Below, piece by piece: positions 16,032-24,666 of a stretch of DNA of 64,000 nucleotides. The first letter of the stretch is position 1, and the number at the start of each line of letters is the position of its first letter. The DNA comes from Actinomadura parmotrematis (GTDB lineage Bacteria; Actinomycetota; Actinomycetes; Streptosporangiales; Streptosporangiaceae): contig NZ_JAIBOA010000030.1 of NCBI RefSeq assembly GCF_019458805.1, positions 1 to 64,000 of the forward strand. The letters are read 5' to 3'. The notes below the pieces were generated by a model. It did no database searches and had not been told where the DNA came from. It was given only the letters and a program-made list of their open reading frames with translations. Both the position numbers and the translations under genes were made by a program.

Positions 16032-16062
16032 AGCATCACCACAAGCGAGCCTTGTCGATGCT
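16032..16062. promoter_or_regulatory. Inverted repeat between aminotransferase and LysR genes
   Basis: Dyad of 31 bases: AGCATC (16032-16037) with GATGCT (16057-16062), and inside it ACAAG (16041-16045) with CTTGT (16051-16055). It lies 18 bases before the LysR ATG and about 110 bases before the aminotransferase start. Position and size fit a LysR-type recognition site that controls both genes. Confidence 0.6.
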
Positions 16063-16079
16063 GACCGTAAGGAGGGCCG

Positions 16080-17006
16080 ATGCTGGAGGTGCGGCGGCTG
16101 CGCCTGCTGGCCGAGTTCGCCCGCCGCGGCAGCATCGCCGCGACCGCCGCCGCGCTCGGCTACACGCCCTCGGCGGTCTCCCAGCAGCTCGCCGCGCTGG
16201 AGCGCGAGGCGCGCGTCCCGCTGCTCGACCGCACCGCGCGCAGCGCCGAGCTGACCGACGCCGGGCGCCGCCTCGCGGCCCGCGCCGGGGAGATCCTCGC
16301 CCTCGTGGAGAGCGCCGAGGCCGAGCTGTCGGCGCAGGCCGGGCTGCCGGCCGGCCGGATCGCCGTCACCGCGTTCCCCACCGCCGCCGTCGCGTTCGCG
16401 CCGGCCCTCGCGCGCGGCCTCGCCGACCACCCGGGCATGACCTTCGTGCTGCGCCAGACGCGCCCCGGCGACGGCATCCGCCAGGTGCAGAGCGGCGAGG
16501 CGGACATCGCCCTGGTCGACGACTGGACGGGCAAGCTGCCCGAGCAGGGCCCGGCGGCGCTGGAGTTCCTGCGGCTGCAGCGCGACCCGCTGCTGCTCGT
16601 CGTCCCGGCGGGCCACCCGATGGCCGACCCGGCGCGGCCGGTGGACCTGCAGGCGCTCCGCGAGGAGTCCTGGATGGCGGCGCCCGCCGGCGAGCCGTCC
16701 CGCGCGGCCGTGGAACGGCTGCTGGACACCGTGGGGGGCGCGCGGCCGGTGCCGTGGGAGTTCGAGGGCCTGCACACGATCCTCAGCCTGGTCGCGCGCG
16801 GCATCGGCATCACGGCGGTGCCCGCCCTGGCCCTCGCCGCCGATCCCGGCGTCGCGGTCCGCGCGATCCCCGGCTGCGACCTGGCCCGCGAGGTGTACGC
16901 GGTGGTGCGCCGCGCGAGCCTGCGCCGCCCATCGGTCGAGGTGACGCTGCGCGCCCTCTACGCCGCCGCCCGCGAACCGGACCCCGGCCCTCCCCGGAAC
17001 GACTGA
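16080..17006 (+). CDS. LysR family transcriptional regulator
   Basis: 308 residues. HTH at residues 1-60 (AATAAALGYTPSAVSQQLAALER), then a two-lobed effector domain. The ATG at 16080 has GGAGGG six bases before it. It is divergent from an aminotransferase gene and separated by a dyad, the classic LysR arrangement, so control of the aminotransferase is likely. The domain pattern (PAGRIAVTAFPTAAVAF) is common in actinobacterial LysR paralogues of unknown effector. Confidence 0.9.
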   Translation: MLEVRRLRLLAEFARRGSIAATAAALGYTPSAVSQQLAALEREARVPLLDRTARSAELTDAGRRLAARAGEILALVESAEAELSAQAGLPAGRIAVTAFPTAAVAFAPALARGLADHPGMTFVLRQTRPGDGIRQVQSGEADIALVDDWTGKLPEQGPAALEFLRLQRDPLLLVVPAGHPMADPARPVDLQALREESWMAAPAGEPSRAAVERLLDTVGGARPVPWEFEGLHTILSLVARGIGITAVPALALAADPGVAVRAIPGCDLAREVYAVVRRASLRRPSVEVTLRALYAAAREPDPGPPRND

Positions 17007-17139
17007 GGAAACGGGACGGAACGGGCCGGGCCGGTACCGATCTTGACGTACCGTGGGCCGGGTCATGACCGGACGGAGACCCGGGCGCGCCGGCCCGCGG
17101 GCCGGCGGCCGGACGGACAGCAGGGGAGCAACCCACTCG

Positions 17140-17841
17140 ATGGAGGAAGCGGCGACCACGCCCGCGCGGACGCGCGGCGCGCACGAGCAGCGGACGGGCG
17201 GCCACCACGGTTTCGAGCCGCCCCGCCTGACCTCGATGCTCCGGCACGCCCTGCCGCGCTTCGTCGAGGGCGTCATCGCCCCCGTCGCGGTCTTCTACGC
17301 CGCCTTCGCCCTGCTCGGGCTGAACGGCGGGCTCGTCGCGGCCGTGGCGTGGGTCTACGGCGGCATCGCCTGGCGCTACGCGCGCGGCCACGGCGTCAGC
17401 GCCATGCTGCTGCTCGCCGCCGTCGGCGTGACCGCCCGCGCGGTGCTCGCCGCCGCCACCCACAGCGCCGTCATCTACTTCCTGCAGCCGACGCTCGGCA
17501 CCCTCACGGTCGCCGTGACGTTCCTGGCCTCGGTGCCGCTCGGGCGGCCGCTCGCCCAGAAGGTCGCCACCGACATGGTGCCGATGCCCGAGGCGTTCCT
17601 GCGCCACGCCCGCGTCCGCCGGTTCTTCCTGCGGATCTCCCTGCTGTGGTCGCTGGTGTTCTTCGTCAACGCCGTCATCAGCCTGTGGATGCTGTTCCAC
17701 GAGTCGATCGGCACGTTCCTGTGGGTGCGCACCGGCCTCGTCGCCGCCCTCGGCGCGGCCGCCGTGGCCGTCTCGGTCTGGGGGTTCCGGCGCTGCCTCC
17801 TGCACGTCAACGGCGACGCCGCCCCCGCCACGCTGGGCTGA
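17140..17841 (+). CDS. VC0807-type integral membrane protein
   Basis: 233 residues with about five or six hydrophobic helices (roughly 35-55, 58-75, 85-105, 110-130, 165-185, 195-215). Conserved family features are the first helix after LRHALPRFVEG, GLNGGLVAAVAWVYGG, YFLQPTLGT, and the loop SVPLGRPLAQKVA. The ATG at 17140 is preceded by CAGGGGAG; a frame extension to 17053 is low-complexity and was rejected. The biochemical role of the family is not known. No operon partner; it follows the LysR gene by 133 bases. Confidence 0.75.
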   Translation: MEEAATTPARTRGAHEQRTGGHHGFEPPRLTSMLRHALPRFVEGVIAPVAVFYAAFALLGLNGGLVAAVAWVYGGIAWRYARGHGVSAMLLLAAVGVTARAVLAAATHSAVIYFLQPTLGTLTVAVTFLASVPLGRPLAQKVATDMVPMPEAFLRHARVRRFFLRISLLWSLVFFVNAVISLWMLFHESIGTFLWVRTGLVAALGAAAVAVSVWGFRRCLLHVNGDAAPATLG

Positions 17842-17989
17842 CGCCTCCCGGCCGCGCGTCCGGCGGGCACCCGGCGTGCAACGCTTTGATCTCGGAGCGC
17901 CCTCTTGTACCCGCCTGCCCGCATCCTGAACATCTTTTGTCGCTAATGTCTGCTGGATCGGGTAGAAGCGGGGTACGGGAGGTCCTACG

Positions 17990-19222
17990 GTGCAGCATCG
18001 GCTTTCCTCGGGAGTGCGCGCGGGGGCGGGACTGGCCGGTGTCGTGCTGGCCCTCGGGGCCTGCTCGGGCGGCGAGAAGGACAAGGGCGTCACGGTCGGC
18101 AACACCGGCGACGCCGCCGCGCCCCAGGTGACCATCACCCCCGGCGACGGCTCCGGCAAGGCGCGCCCCGACAAGGGCGTCCAGGTGAAGGCGGCCGGCG
18201 GCACCCTCACCTCGGTGACGGTGACCCGCAAGGGCAAGCCCGTCGAGGGCACCCTCAGCGCCGACAAGACCGGCTGGCAGTCGCGCACCCTGCGGCCGGC
18301 CTCCCAGTACCGGGTGACGGCCGTCGCGCAGAACCCCAAGGGCAGGTCGACCACCGTCACCGCCGCCTTCACCACGCTGAAGGCCGCGGCCGAGCTGGAG
18401 ATCAGCGACGTCACCCCCTCGGCCGGGCAGAAGGTCGGCGTCGGCATGCCGATCCAGGTGACCTTCAACCGCGCGGTGGGCGACAAGGCCGCGGTGGAGC
18501 GCGCCCTGGAGGTCAAGTCCACCAAGGCCGCCACCGGCGCCTGGTACTGGGCCAGCGACACCCAGGTGATCTTCCGGACGCAGAACGGCCGGTACTGGCA
18601 GCCCAACCAGCAGGTCACCCTCACCGCCCGGCTCGCCGGGGTCCGCTCGGGCAAGAACACCTACGGCGACGCCGACCTCACCCGCCGGTTCCGCATCGGC
18701 GACGAGCACATCATCACCGCCAGCACCAAGACCCACCGGCTGACGGTGAGGAAGAACGGCAAGAAGGTCAAGAGCTGGGGCATCAGCGCCGGCCGCGGCG
18801 GCCGCGTCGTCAACGGCGTCGACACCTACCTCACCACCAGCGGCGTCCACCTCGCCATGGGCAAGGAGAACCCGGCGATCATGACGTCGGACTGGATGGG
18901 CGTGAAGCCCGAGGACAAGGCCAACGGCGGCTACAAGGAGGTCATCCCCTACGCGGTGCGGATCTCCAACAGCGGCGAGTACATCCACTCGATGGCCTCC
19001 ACCGTGTGGGCGCAGGGCCACCAGAACGTCAGCCACGGCTGCCTGAACTCCCCGCCCGCGGCGGCCCGCTGGTTCTACAGCTTCTCCCAGCTCGGCGACC
19101 CGGTCATCATCACCGGCACCAAGCGCAAGCTGGAGTGGAACAACGGCTGGAGCTTCTACCAGATGCCCTGGACCAAGTGGGTCAAGGGCAGCGCCCTCGA
19201 CCGGTCCGTCACCACCGCCTGA
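17990..19222 (+). CDS. Lipoprotein L,D-transpeptidase (YkuD) with Ig-like domains
   Basis: 410-residue cell-envelope enzyme that forms 3-3 peptidoglycan cross-links. The N-terminus is a lipoprotein signal (GVVLALGACSGGEKD, lipidated Cys near 24). Two Ig-like domains follow (about 40-140 and 140-245, the second with GVGMPIQVTFNRAV). The YkuD domain (about 248-380) carries HSMASTVWAQGHQNVSHGCL, with the catalytic Cys in SHGCLNSP. The final block WNNGWSFYQMPW is the typical C-terminal extension of actinobacterial class Ldt proteins. GTG 17990 is the start. Members of this class make cells tolerant to beta-lactams that hit only D,D-transpeptidases. Confidence 0.92.
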   Translation: MQHRLSSGVRAGAGLAGVVLALGACSGGEKDKGVTVGNTGDAAAPQVTITPGDGSGKARPDKGVQVKAAGGTLTSVTVTRKGKPVEGTLSADKTGWQSRTLRPASQYRVTAVAQNPKGRSTTVTAAFTTLKAAAELEISDVTPSAGQKVGVGMPIQVTFNRAVGDKAAVERALEVKSTKAATGAWYWASDTQVIFRTQNGRYWQPNQQVTLTARLAGVRSGKNTYGDADLTRRFRIGDEHIITASTKTHRLTVRKNGKKVKSWGISAGRGGRVVNGVDTYLTTSGVHLAMGKENPAIMTSDWMGVKPEDKANGGYKEVIPYAVRISNSGEYIHSMASTVWAQGHQNVSHGCLNSPPAAARWFYSFSQLGDPVIITGTKRKLEWNNGWSFYQMPWTKWVKGSALDRSVTTA

Positions 19223-19315
19223 CATCACCGGGGACGCGAGGAGAACCCGGACCGCTCTCCGGGCACCTAACAGGTAGGGCGCAGCGCGCCACCACCTGGA
19301 GAGCGGGGGACCGGG

Positions 19316-20602
19316 ATGCCCGGTGGCAGGACCCGGCGGGGGCGTCTCGTCCCGGCCGCGGCGAAGAGGGCCGCGCACCGCGGGGCGCGCCGGACCGTGC
19401 TGGCGGCCCTGGCGGTGCTCGCCCGGACGGCGCCGGGACCGCGCCCCGGACGGCGGCTGAAAGTGCGGATCCTGCTGCACCACGCGTACGGCACCGGAGG
19501 CACCGTCCGCACGGTGCTGAACCTGGCGGGCTACCTCGCCCGGCACCACGACGTGGAGATCGTCAGCGTCGTGCGGACGCGGCCCGAGGCGTTCTACCCC
19601 ATCCCGCCAGGCGTCGCCGTCCGCTTCTGCGACGACCGGACGGGCCCGCGCGGCCGCCTCGCGCGGCTGCTGTCGCGCCTGCCGAGCGTGCTCACCCCCG
19701 CGGCGGAGAACTCCTTCGGCAAGGTGAGCCTGTGGACCGACCTCGCGCTGCTCCGCGCGCTCGCCGGCCCCGCGCCCGACGTGCTGATCGGCACCCGCCC
19801 GGCGCTGAACCTGCTGCTGCCCCGGGTCGCCCGGCGCGGCACCGCCACCATCGCCCAGGACCACCTGAACCTCGGCTCCTACCGGCCCGCCCTGCGCCGC
19901 GAGATCGTCCGCGACTACCGGCGCCTCGGCGTCCTGGCCGCGCTCACCGAGGCGTCCCGCGCCGAGTACGCGGCGGCCCTGGACGGCGCCCCGGTGCGGA
20001 TCGTGCGGATCCCCAACGCGCTGCCCGACCTGCCGGGCGGCCCCTCCCCCCGCGACCGGCGGGTGGTCCTCGCCGCCGGCCGGCTGGTCCGGCAGAAGGG
20101 CTTCGACCTGCTCATCCGCGCGTTCGCGCCGCTCGCCGCCGAGCACCCCGACTGGACGCTGCGGGTGTTCGGCAGCGGCGTCCGGCACGCCCGGCTGAGC
20201 CGGCAGATCGCCGATCTCGGACTGGCCGGCCGGGTCGAGCTGCTGCCGCGCACCGCCGACCTCGCCGGCGAGATGACCCGCGCCGCCGTCTACGCCCTGT
20301 CCTCGCGGCACGAGGGCATGCCGATGGTGATCCTGGAGGCCATGCACCAGGGCCTGCCGGTGGTCGCCTTCGACTGCCCGACCGGCCCCGCCGAGCTGAT
20401 CACCCACGGGGTGGACGGGCTGCTCGTCCCGCCCGCCGACATCGCCGCGCTCACCCGGGCGCTCGGCGCCGTGATGGCGGACGCGGCGCTGCGCGACCGG
20501 CTCGGCGAGCGGGCCCGCCACTCGGCCGGCGAGTACCGGCTGGACCGCGTCGGGCCGGCCTGGCTCCGCCTGCTCGCCGAGGCGGGCGGCGGGCGCCGGT
20601 GA
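19316..20602 (+). CDS. Glycosyltransferase family 4 (GT-B)
   Basis: 428 residues. After an Arg-rich N-terminus (1-45) comes the GT4 N-domain (LLHHAYGTGGTVRTVLNLAG near residue 50) and the donor-binding C-domain: VVLAAGRLVRQKGFDLLIRA, then SSRHEGMPMVILEAMHQGLP with the E-x7-E signature. It should transfer a sugar from a nucleotide sugar to an unknown acceptor at the inner face of the membrane; no membrane helix is predicted. ATG 19316 has GAGAGCGGGGGA upstream. It may form a cell-envelope pair with the transpeptidase before it (94-base gap), but there is no direct proof. Confidence 0.88.
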   Translation: MPGGRTRRGRLVPAAAKRAAHRGARRTVLAALAVLARTAPGPRPGRRLKVRILLHHAYGTGGTVRTVLNLAGYLARHHDVEIVSVVRTRPEAFYPIPPGVAVRFCDDRTGPRGRLARLLSRLPSVLTPAAENSFGKVSLWTDLALLRALAGPAPDVLIGTRPALNLLLPRVARRGTATIAQDHLNLGSYRPALRREIVRDYRRLGVLAALTEASRAEYAAALDGAPVRIVRIPNALPDLPGGPSPRDRRVVLAAGRLVRQKGFDLLIRAFAPLAAEHPDWTLRVFGSGVRHARLSRQIADLGLAGRVELLPRTADLAGEMTRAAVYALSSRHEGMPMVILEAMHQGLPVVAFDCPTGPAELITHGVDGLLVPPADIAALTRALGAVMADAALRDRLGERARHSAGEYRLDRVGPAWLRLLAEAGGGRR

Positions 20603-20659
20603 GGCGGCCGGGGGACCGGCGCGAAGCGATCGCCCGCGGACGCATCGGACGCGGCCGAC

Positions 20660-20705
20660 GGGGCACCACACGGGGCACCGCCATGGGGCACCGCCATGGC
20701 ACCGC
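20660..20705 (+). repeat. Short tandem repeat GGGGCACCGCCAT
   Basis: Two exact 13-base copies (GGGGCACCGCCAT) flanked by a degenerate copy before (GGGGCACCACAC) and a partial copy after (GGCACCGC). Each copy carries an ATG-like CCATGG, so it creates false start codons just ahead of the MarR gene. Confidence 0.7.
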
Positions 20706-20728
20706 ACGCCCACGCAGGGAACGAGCCC

Positions 20729-21208
20729 GTGACCGAATCCAGCAAGGAGATCAGCAGGACCGCCGTGTCCGGCGCCCTCGTCGAGCGGGCCGCGCGCAGC
20801 CTGCTCGCCGTCTGGCGGCGGGCCCACGACGCCGCGCCCGAGCGGGTGCCGCCCTCCCAGCTGCGCGCCCTGGAGGCCGTGCAGCGCCGCGGCGTCCTCA
20901 ACCTGAGGGCGCTCGCGGGGGAGCTCGGCGTCATCCCCTCCTCCGCCAGCCGGCTGTGCGACCGGCTGGAGGCGGCGGGGCTGCTCGCGCGGGCCGGCAG
21001 CGACGCCGACCGGCGGCAGGTGACGCTCCAGATCACCGCGCCCGGGGAGGAGCTGCTCCGGGACATCGCGCTGCGCCGCCAGCGGGACCTGGAGGAGGTC
21101 CTGCGGCGGATGTCGCCCGACGGCCGCGAACGGCTGCTGAGCGGGCTCAGCGAGTTCGCCGCCGCCGCGTCGACCGCCGTCAGGAGGGCCGCCACCCCAG
21201 ATGGATGA
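20729..21208 (+). CDS. MarR family transcriptional regulator
   Basis: 159 residues with the MarR winged helix: a dimerisation helix, then LRALAGELGVIPSSASRLCDRL and the wing AGSDADRRQVTLQITAPG, whose DRR motif is diagnostic. I prefer GTG 20729 (AGGGA nine bases before) over ATG 20696, which lies within a short tandem repeat and lacks a ribosome site; 11 codons depend on this choice. The 3' end overlaps the 3' end of the convergent receiver-phosphatase gene by 29 bases. Confidence 0.85.
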   Translation: MTESSKEISRTAVSGALVERAARSLLAVWRRAHDAAPERVPPSQLRALEAVQRRGVLNLRALAGELGVIPSSASRLCDRLEAAGLLARAGSDADRRQVTLQITAPGEELLRDIALRRQRDLEEVLRRMSPDGRERLLSGLSEFAAAASTAVRRAATPDG

Positions 21209-22412
21209 CCGCCACGTCGTCGGCGAGGCCGCCGTGCTCGGCCGAGGCCGCCTCGGCGCCGGCGATGAGGGCGTCGACGAACTCCTCCGCCGGCAGCCCC
21301 GCGCGCCGCCGCGCCAGCACCAGCAGCCCCGACAGGTCCAGGCGCTGCCCCTCCGGGCCGGTCAGCCCCTCGAACAGCCCGTCGGTGAACAGCAGCAGGC
21401 CGCTTCCGGGCGGCATCGCGACCCGCTCCTCCGGCCACTCGCCGAGGCCGGGCATCATGCCGAGCGCGATGCCGCCGGCGGTCTCCACCAGCGTCACCTC
21501 GCCGGCGCCGTCGCGCAGCAGCAGCCCCGGATGGCCGGCGCGCACCACCCGCGCCGCCCGCCGGTCCGGGGTGAGGGTGATGCTGGTCAGCGTGACGAAC
21601 GCCTCGTTGTCGGCGCGCTCGGCGAGCAGCAGCCGCTCCAGCATCTCGATCAGCGGCGGCCCCGACAGGCCGGCCAGCACGAACGACCGCCAGGCCACCC
21701 GCAGGCAGACGCCCATCGCCGCCTCGGCCGCGCCGTGCCCGGCGACGTCGCCGATGACGGCGTGGACCGCGCCGTCGGCGGTCTCCACCACGTCGAAGAA
21801 GTCGCCGCCGAGCAGGGCGTGCATGCGGCTCGGCCGGTAGCGGGTCACCACGTCCAGCCGGTCGCCCGACACCAGCGGCCGCGGCAGCAGGCCGCGCTCC
21901 AGGCGCGCGTTCTCCTCGGCGCGCAGCCGCCCCGCCTGCAGCGCGGCGGCCGACAGCTCGACCTGCTTGCGCTGGACGGCATAGCGGATGGCGCGGCCGA
22001 GCCACTCGGGCTCCAGCTGGCCCTTCAGCAGGTAGTCCTGCGCGCCGACCCCGACCGCCGCGAGCCCGGCCTGCGCCTCCGACAGGCCGGTCAGGACGAT
22101 GACCGCGGCCTGCGGGGCGGCGGCCAGCATCGTGCTGAGGCCGTCCAGGCCCTGGGAGTCGGGCAGGTGCAGGTCGAGCAGGACGCAGGCGGGCCGCTCG
22201 CCGTCGGCGAGCAGCTCCAGCGCCCGCGCGATGGTGCGCGCCCACGTCAGCCGGATGCGCAGGCCGGTGTCGGCGAGGAACTCCTCGATGAGCAGGGCGT
22301 CGCCGGGGTCGTCCTCGACCAGCAGCAGGTGCTCCGGCTCGTCGCCGTCGGCGAGGCCGTTGGTGCCCCGCGCCGCCGCGCTGCGCACCGGACCCCCCGG
22401 TGCACCGGCCAT
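21180..22412 (-). CDS. Response regulator with SpoIIE-type PP2C phosphatase domain
   Basis: 410 residues. The receiver domain (about 25-145) has the acidic pair VEDDPGD, phospho-acceptor Asp in CVLLDLHLPDSQG, the Thr in VIVLTGLS and Lys in DYLLKGQ. A coiled linker (about 150-190) leads to a PP2C/SpoIIE serine phosphatase (about 195-405) with the metal-site blocks ALLGGDFFDV, VIGDVAGHG and FTDGLFEG, and AVIHLGW at the end. Such RsbU-like proteins dephosphorylate anti-anti-sigma factors when phosphorylated by a histidine kinase. No cognate kinase is adjacent; a MEDS-HATPase protein is two genes upstream on the same strand. The start is ATG 22412. Confidence 0.9.
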   Translation of the reverse strand: MAGAPGGPVRSAAARGTNGLADGDEPEHLLLVEDDPGDALLIEEFLADTGLRIRLTWARTIARALELLADGERPACVLLDLHLPDSQGLDGLSTMLAAAPQAAVIVLTGLSEAQAGLAAVGVGAQDYLLKGQLEPEWLGRAIRYAVQRKQVELSAAALQAGRLRAEENARLERGLLPRPLVSGDRLDVVTRYRPSRMHALLGGDFFDVVETADGAVHAVIGDVAGHGAAEAAMGVCLRVAWRSFVLAGLSGPPLIEMLERLLLAERADNEAFVTLTSITLTPDRRAARVVRAGHPGLLLRDGAGEVTLVETAGGIALGMMPGLGEWPEERVAMPPGSGLLLFTDGLFEGLTGPEGQRLDLSGLLVLARRRAGLPAEEFVDALIAGAEAASAEHGGLADDVAVIHLGWRPS

Positions 22413-22568
22413 CCCGGTCAACTGTGACCCCGCTCCTGCCCTCGCGCGCCGGTCCCGGCCTGAAGGGCCCGGCACAATGATCGAACCATACTGTTCGAAG
22501 GCCGGGCGGAACGCGCCCGCCGGGAATTGTGGCCGCCTTGGAACCACCGTACCGCCGGGCGCGCGTGC

Positions 22569-23456
22569 TCAGCCCCGCCCGGCGGCCGCACCGCCCGCGC
22601 CGACCAGCCGGGTGTCGCCGCCGCCGGCGAGCCACTCGGCCTCGTAGCGCCCCATCACCTTGCGCGCGTTCCAGGTGATGGCGGCCGGCATCAGCGCCCG
22701 CGCGGCCTGCGCGGCGGGCAGCCACGCCTGCCCGTACACGTGCGGGCGGCGCGCGGCCATCCCGGCGAGCAGCCGGGCGGCGGTCGGGCGCAGCGGGTAG
22801 GTGCGGTTGCCGGGGAACGGCAGGCTCGCGCGCATCCGGCGGAGCGCGGGGTTCTCGTCGGCGCCGCGCACCATGTCGGTGTCGGTCCAGCTGAGGTAGC
22901 CGATGCCGACGCCGACGCCGGTGTGGGCGACCTCGGCGCGCAGGCTGTGCGCGAACGCCTCGACGCCGGACTTGGAGGCGCAGTAGGCGGCCATCATCGG
23001 CGCGGCGGTGAGCGCGGCCAGCGAGGCGATCTGGAAGAAGTAGCCCTGCGACTCGCGCAGCGCGGGCAGGAAGGCGCGCGCGGTGTTGACGCTGCCGAGC
23101 AGGTTCACCTCGATGACCTTGTCGAAGGTGCGCGGGTCGGAGTACTGCACCGGCCCGCCGGTGGCGATGCCGGCGTTGGCGACCACCGTGTCGACCCGGC
23201 CGAAGTGGGCGAGGACCTCGCCCGCGGTGGCGGCGAGCGCCTCGGGGGAGGTGACGTCGGCCTCCCACCAGCGCGCCGCCGGGCCGCACGCCTTGGCGGC
23301 GGCGGCGAGCTCCGCCGGCTCCAGCCCGAGCAGCGCGACGCGGGCGCCCCGCGACGCGGCGCCCTTGGCGAGCAGCGCGCCGAGACCGCGCGCGGCCCCG
23401 GTCACCACGACGACCCTGCCCGCCATGCCGTCCACCCTGTCCTCGCTCGCGCCCAC
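22569..23456 (-). CDS. Short-chain dehydrogenase/reductase
   Basis: 295 residues. NAD(P)-binding VVVVTGAARGLGALLA near residue 15, NAGIAT near 95, catalytic Ser in IASLAALTAAPM and YCASKSGVEAF (YxxxK). The C-terminal part with YLSWTDTDMVRG resembles SDRs annotated as acting on lipids or steroids, but the substrate is unknown. GTG 23456 has AGGTGAG eight bases upstream; ATG 23426 is the alternative. A TetR-like palindrome lies about 20 bases before the start. Confidence 0.87.
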   Translation of the reverse strand: MGASEDRVDGMAGRVVVVTGAARGLGALLAKGAASRGARVALLGLEPAELAAAAKACGPAARWWEADVTSPEALAATAGEVLAHFGRVDTVVANAGIATGGPVQYSDPRTFDKVIEVNLLGSVNTARAFLPALRESQGYFFQIASLAALTAAPMMAAYCASKSGVEAFAHSLRAEVAHTGVGVGIGYLSWTDTDMVRGADENPALRRMRASLPFPGNRTYPLRPTAARLLAGMAARRPHVYGQAWLPAAQAARALMPAAITWNARKVMGRYEAEWLAGGGDTRLVGAGGAAAGRG

Positions 23457-23475
23457 GGGACCGCCTCACCTTCGC

Positions 23476-23487
23476 TACCGGTCGGTA
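23476..23487. promoter_or_regulatory. TetR-like operator upstream of the SDR gene
   Basis: The palindrome TACCG-GT-CGGTA (read on the minus strand TACCGACCGGTA) sits 19 bases upstream of the SDR GTG. This core resembles operators of actinobacterial TetR-family regulators of lipid and steroid metabolism genes. The regulator is not in the immediate neighbourhood. Confidence 0.55.
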
Positions 23488-23552
23488 ATCACCTGTCGGG
23501 CAGGAGGCTAGAGCATCGGCCCCCGCGCCGGGCGGCCGGGCGGGCCGGCGGG

Positions 23553-24566
23553 TCAGGCGCGCAGGTAGGCGCGGACGGCGGTGCCCTCGGGGCCGCTGCG
23601 GACCCGCACCAGGTCGGCCAGGTGGTGCACCATGAGCAGCCCGCGGCCGCCGTCGGTGGACATCGCGACCGGCCGCCGGCCGGCCAGCGGGTCGCGGATC
23701 CGCCCGGCGTCGGCGATCTCGCAGACCACGTACCCGTCCTCGGCCCACACCCGCAGCCGGCCGCGGCCGCCGCCGTGCACCACCGAGTTGGCGGCCATCT
23801 CGTTCACCGCGAGCTCCAGCTCGCCGACCCGGCGCCGGCCGAGGCCGAGCGCCGCCGCATGCTCGCAGGCGAAGCGCCGCAGCGCCGGCAGCGCGTCGCG
23901 GTCGAAGTCCAGCGAGGCGGCGTCCGCCGGCTCGGGCAGCGCCGTGTTGCAGTCGGCCAGCACGCGCTCGGGCGCGAAGCCCCCGCTCCGGCGGGCGTCG
24001 GCGCCGGCGCCGAGCCAGCCGTGCGTGGCGCGCGCGTCGTCCAGCGCGGACGGCGCGAGGCCGGCGGCGTCGAACGGGCAGAGCAGCGCGATGTCGCGGC
24101 CCTCGAAGGCCAGGCCGACGAGCGCCTCGTGCTGGGCGCAGGCCGGGTACTCCAGGGCGGAGCGGCCCGGCCAGACCGCCTCGGCGACGATCCGCGCCCG
24201 CCCCGGCCCGGGGTGGCGGTCGGTGAAGGCGCGCAGCACGCCCGGGATGATCCAGCCGGGGTTGCGGCCCACGTCGGCCATGTCCATCCAGGTGACGCGG
24301 GCCCCCTCGGCGCCGAGGGCGTCGCGGAGCGCGCCGAGCCGCGGGCCGGGCACCGCCACCGCGACCGGCGTCCCGTCCCGCAGGCCGGCCCGCAGGAACG
24401 GCAGGACGCCCGCCACGTAGGCGTCGGCGTCCTGGTAGATCAGCGCGGCGTGCACGAAGCCGTCCGGGGGCAGCCCGGAGAACTCCGGGGCCGCGGCGGG
24501 TGGCTTCTGCTGGGACATCGGGTCGAGGGTACGCACCGGCGGGCCGGCAGGGCGACGCAGGGGCAT
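23553..24566 (-). CDS. MEDS-domain / HATPase anti-sigma-like regulator
   Basis: 337 residues. The N-terminal MEDS (DcmR-like sensory) domain spans about 35-215, with HAALIYQDADAYVAGVLPFL and the histidine-lacking WMDMADVGRNPGWIIPG loop. The C-terminal HATPase_c_2 domain (about 225-337) carries the N-box ELAVNEMAANSVVHGGG, EIADAGRIRDPL and GGRGLLMVHHLAD. This is the plan of actinobacterial anti-sigma or sensor ATPases lacking a histidine-phosphotransfer domain. ATG 24566 is taken because GGGGGAGG lies six bases upstream; ATG 24518 would shorten it by 16 residues. The receiver-phosphatase two genes downstream could be a functional partner. Confidence 0.87.
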   Translation of the reverse strand: MPLRRPAGPPVRTLDPMSQQKPPAAAPEFSGLPPDGFVHAALIYQDADAYVAGVLPFLRAGLRDGTPVAVAVPGPRLGALRDALGAEGARVTWMDMADVGRNPGWIIPGVLRAFTDRHPGPGRARIVAEAVWPGRSALEYPACAQHEALVGLAFEGRDIALLCPFDAAGLAPSALDDARATHGWLGAGADARRSGGFAPERVLADCNTALPEPADAASLDFDRDALPALRRFACEHAAALGLGRRRVGELELAVNEMAANSVVHGGGRGRLRVWAEDGYVVCEIADAGRIRDPLAGRRPVAMSTDGGRGLLMVHHLADLVRVRSGPEGTAVRAYLRA

Positions 24567-24666
24567 CTCTACCTCCCCCCGGGCCTGCTGACGTGGACAA
24601 GACGATCGCTACCCTACGGCGGCCGGTGAAAACAGGGGGACGGGCGGTGTGATCGGGACCGCTCGG

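Noticed and set aside
20290..24600. A 1436-codon open frame on the minus strand
   Set aside because: It crosses several well-supported genes in the wrong frame, and its translation is Arg/Ala/Gly repeats. Such long open frames are expected by chance in DNA with over 70 % GC.
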